64,000 nt of DNA, taken from NCBI RefSeq assembly GCF_016881005.1, contig NZ_JACOPV010000007.1, positions 124,001 through 188,000 of the forward strand, read 5' to 3'. The notes under the pieces are model-generated. The model saw only the letters and a list, made by a program, of their open reading frames with translations. It did not search any database and was not told the DNA's origin. This document shows positions 62,297 to 64,000 of the stretch, piece by piece. A program made the position numbers and the translations under genes. Origin of the DNA: Pseudomonas arcuscaelestis (GTDB lineage Bacteria; Pseudomonadota; Gammaproteobacteria; Pseudomonadales; Pseudomonadaceae). Every line of letters starts with the position of its first letter. The stretch's first letter is position 1.

Positions 62297-64000
62297 TTAA
62301 GCGCCTCCAGCGCCGAGGTAAAGGCGCTGGCACCCTGTTCGGCGGGGCTCAAGGCCATGCGCAGGAACCCGAAAAGCTCACGTCCACAGCCCAGGTCGTT
62401 GCCCGTGGGCGCAGGGGGAATTTCGCGATCTGCCAGTTCAGCGGCATCGAGTTTCACCGTCAGCGTGCCGGCAACGCCATCGACGCGAACGATATCGCCG
62501 TCGCGCACACGCGCCAGCGGCCCACCATCAAATGCCTCGGGGCAAACATGAATAGCCGCCGGGATTTTCCCTGATGCGCCAGACATGCGACCGTCAGTCA
62601 CCAGCGCGACCTTGAAACCGCGGTCCTGAAGCACACCCAGGAACGGCGTCATCTTGTGTAGCTCCGGCATGCCGTTGCAACGGGGTCCCTGAAAGCGCAT
62701 CACCGCGACGAAATCGCATTCCAGCTCGCCAGCCTGGAAGGCATCTGCCAACGCTTGCTGATCATGAAATACCCGTGCCGGCGCTTCGACAACCTGATGT
62801 TCGGGGGCGACGGCAGAAACCTTCATTACCCCGCGACCCAGGTTGCCCTCCATCACGCGCAAGCCACCCTCGGGCGAGAACGGCCGCGCGACCGGACGCA
62901 AAATGGCCTCATCAAGACTCGCTTGCGGCCCTTCGCGCCAGATCAGCTTGCCATCCTGCAGGAAGGGCTCCTGGGTGTAGCGGCGCAAGCCGTGGCCAGC
63001 CACGGTATTGACGTCTTCATGCAAGAGCCCGGCATCGAGCAGCTCACGAATTAGAAAGGCCATACCGCCCGCCGCCTGGAAGTGGTTGATGTCAGCCTTG
63101 CCATTCGGATAAACGTGAGACAGGGTCGGCACCACTTCGGACAGCTCGGCCATGTCCTGCCAGGTCAACTGGATGCCGGCCGCTTGTGCGATGGCAGGCA
63201 TGTGCAGGGTATGGTTGGTCGAGCCGCCCGTTGCGTGCAGGGCAACGATGGAGTTGACCAGGGATTTTTCATCGACTATTTCGCCCAGCGGCATGAAATC
63301 ACCGCTGGCCTTGGTCATGCGCGTGACCTGCTGCGCAGCCTCGACCGTAAGTGCATCGCGCAGCGGCGTATACGGATTGACGAACGAAGCCCCAGGCAAG
63401 TGCAGACCCATTACTTCCATCAGCAGTTGGTTGGTGTTGGCAGTGCCATAGAACGTGCAGGTGCCGGGGCTGTGGTAGGACTTCATTTCCGATTCGAGCA
63501 GCTCTTCGCGGCTGGCCTTGCCTTCAGCGTAGCGCTGACGCACATCGGCCTTTTCCTTGTTGGAAATACCAGAAGGCATCGGGCCACCAGGGACGAAGAC
63601 AGTCGGCAGATGACCAAAGCGCAAGGCCCCCATCAACAGGCCCGGTACGATCTTGTCACAAATCCCCAGCATCAGCGCGGCATCGAACATGTTGTGAGAC
63701 AAGGCAATGGCCGCAGACATAGCGATCACTTCACGGCTGGCGATCCCCAGCTCCATGCCCGGCTCGCCCTGGGTTACACCGTCGCACATGGCGGGAACGC
63801 CGCCGGCAAACTGACCCACCGAACCGATTTCACGCAACGCCTGCTTGATCTGCTCGGGGTAGTGTTCGTAAGGCTGATGCGCCGAGAGCATATCGTTATA
63901 GGCGGAAACGATAGCGACGTTAGCGGCGTTCATCATGCGCAGGCTGTTCTTGTCCTGGCTGCCACAACCGGCCACGCCGTGGGCAAAGTTTGCGCATTGC
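62293..64000 (-). CDS. edd: Phosphogluconate dehydratase (N-terminus beyond the window)
   Basis: Edd dehydrates 6-phosphogluconate to KDPG. The frame is open from the right edge, so 568 residues are seen of about 608 and about 40 N-terminal residues are missing. The visible part begins [16 protein letters not shown], with Cys ligands of the [4Fe-4S] cluster, and includes [14 protein letters not shown] and [18 protein letters not shown] (IlvD/Edd family). Its promoter, which may hold another HexR site, is outside the window. Confidence 0.96.
   Translation of the reverse strand, partial: QCANFAHGVAGCGSQDKNSLRMMNAANVAIVSAYNDMLSAHQPYEHYPEQIKQALREIGSVGQFAGGVPAMCDGVTQGEPGMELGIASREVIAMSAAIALSHNMFDAALMLGICDKIVPGLLMGALRFGHLPTVFVPGGPMPSGISNKEKADVRQRYAEGKASREELLESEMKSYHSPGTCTFYGTANTNQLLMEVMGLHLPGASFVNPYTPLRDALTVEAAQQVTRMTKASGDFMPLGEIVDEKSLVNSIVALHATGGSTNHTLHMPAIAQAAGIQLTWQDMAELSEVVPTLSHVYPNGKADINHFQAAGGMAFLIRELLDAGLLHEDVNTVAGHGLRRYTQEPFLQDGKLIWREGPQASLDEAILRPVARPFSPEGGLRVMEGNLGRGVMKVSAVAPEHQVVEAPARVFHDQQALADAFQAGELECDFVAVMRFQGPRCNGMPELHKMTPFLGVLQDRGFKVALVTDGRMSGASGKIPAAIHVCPEAFDGGPLARVRDGDIVRVDGVAGTLTVKLDAAELADREIPPAPTGNDLGCGRELFGFLRMALSPAEQGASAFTSALEALK

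Overview
The window is chromosomal DNA of a Pseudomonas species, probably of the P. putida/P. fluorescens side of the genus. The evidence is the high GC content, Pseudomonas-type REP palindromes, and several gene clusters in the order I recall from Pseudomonas: xerD-dsbC-hom-thrC, rpsP-rimM-trmD-rplS next to ffh, purL/mltF/tadA, guaB-guaA/xseA, leuA, and the glucose uptake plus Entner-Doudoroff cluster. Most of the window is core genome. No tRNA, rRNA, insertion sequence, prophage or CRISPR array was seen.

Layout. 1-1655: start of a large sensor protein with two periplasmic binding domains, cut by the window edge. 1739-6415: thrC, hom, dsbC, xerD (minus). 6492-8757: a CPA-type antiporter and a hotdog thioesterase. 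8852-12435: rplS, trmD, rimM, rpsP and ffh (minus), with a structured and possibly terminated RNA between ffh and rpsP. 12632-20759: a CcsA-like membrane protein, a CorC/HlyC protein, an MFS transporter, purT, a Vut_1 membrane protein, a DUF1289 protein, a gamma carbonic anhydrase homologue, two Nudix hydrolases and an L,D-transpeptidase. 20938-27231: a two-partner secretion pair, a TpsB transporter and a compact 1518-residue TpsA exoprotein with no visible contact-dependent toxin end. 27316-35127: a NIF3-like protein, purL, mltF, tadA and a Tat-exported multicopper oxidase. 35355-38024: a lone 889-residue protein that looks like a dermonecrotic-toxin-type effector with a TIKI/ChaN-like C-terminal domain; this is the most unusual gene here. 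38090-46170: guaA, guaB, a conserved unknown with four paired cysteines, xseA, an M23 peptidase, and leuA with a possible leucine-rich leader peptide. 46451-48412: a chemoreceptor with a NIT-like sensor domain.

48493-64000 is one functional unit for glucose catabolism. OprB brings glucose through the outer membrane. GtsA binds it in the periplasm and GtsBCD pumps it inward. Glk phosphorylates it, Zwf and Pgl make 6-phosphogluconate, and Edd (cut by the right edge) and Eda split it into pyruvate and glyceraldehyde 3-phosphate. HexR lies divergent from zwf, with a HexR-like operator between them. GtrR/GtrS, a two-component pair, sits between glk and gtsA. A YeaD-type hexose-6-phosphate mutarotase follows oprB.

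Other non-coding signals: several intrinsic terminators, three REP sites (one is a 23-bp perfect inverted repeat), a second family of intergenic repeats built on AGCTGCAAG-like units, a 22-bp perfect dyad upstream of gtsA, and AT-rich dyads upstream of the chemoreceptor. All family names and gene-order comparisons come from memory and reading of motifs; no database search was run.
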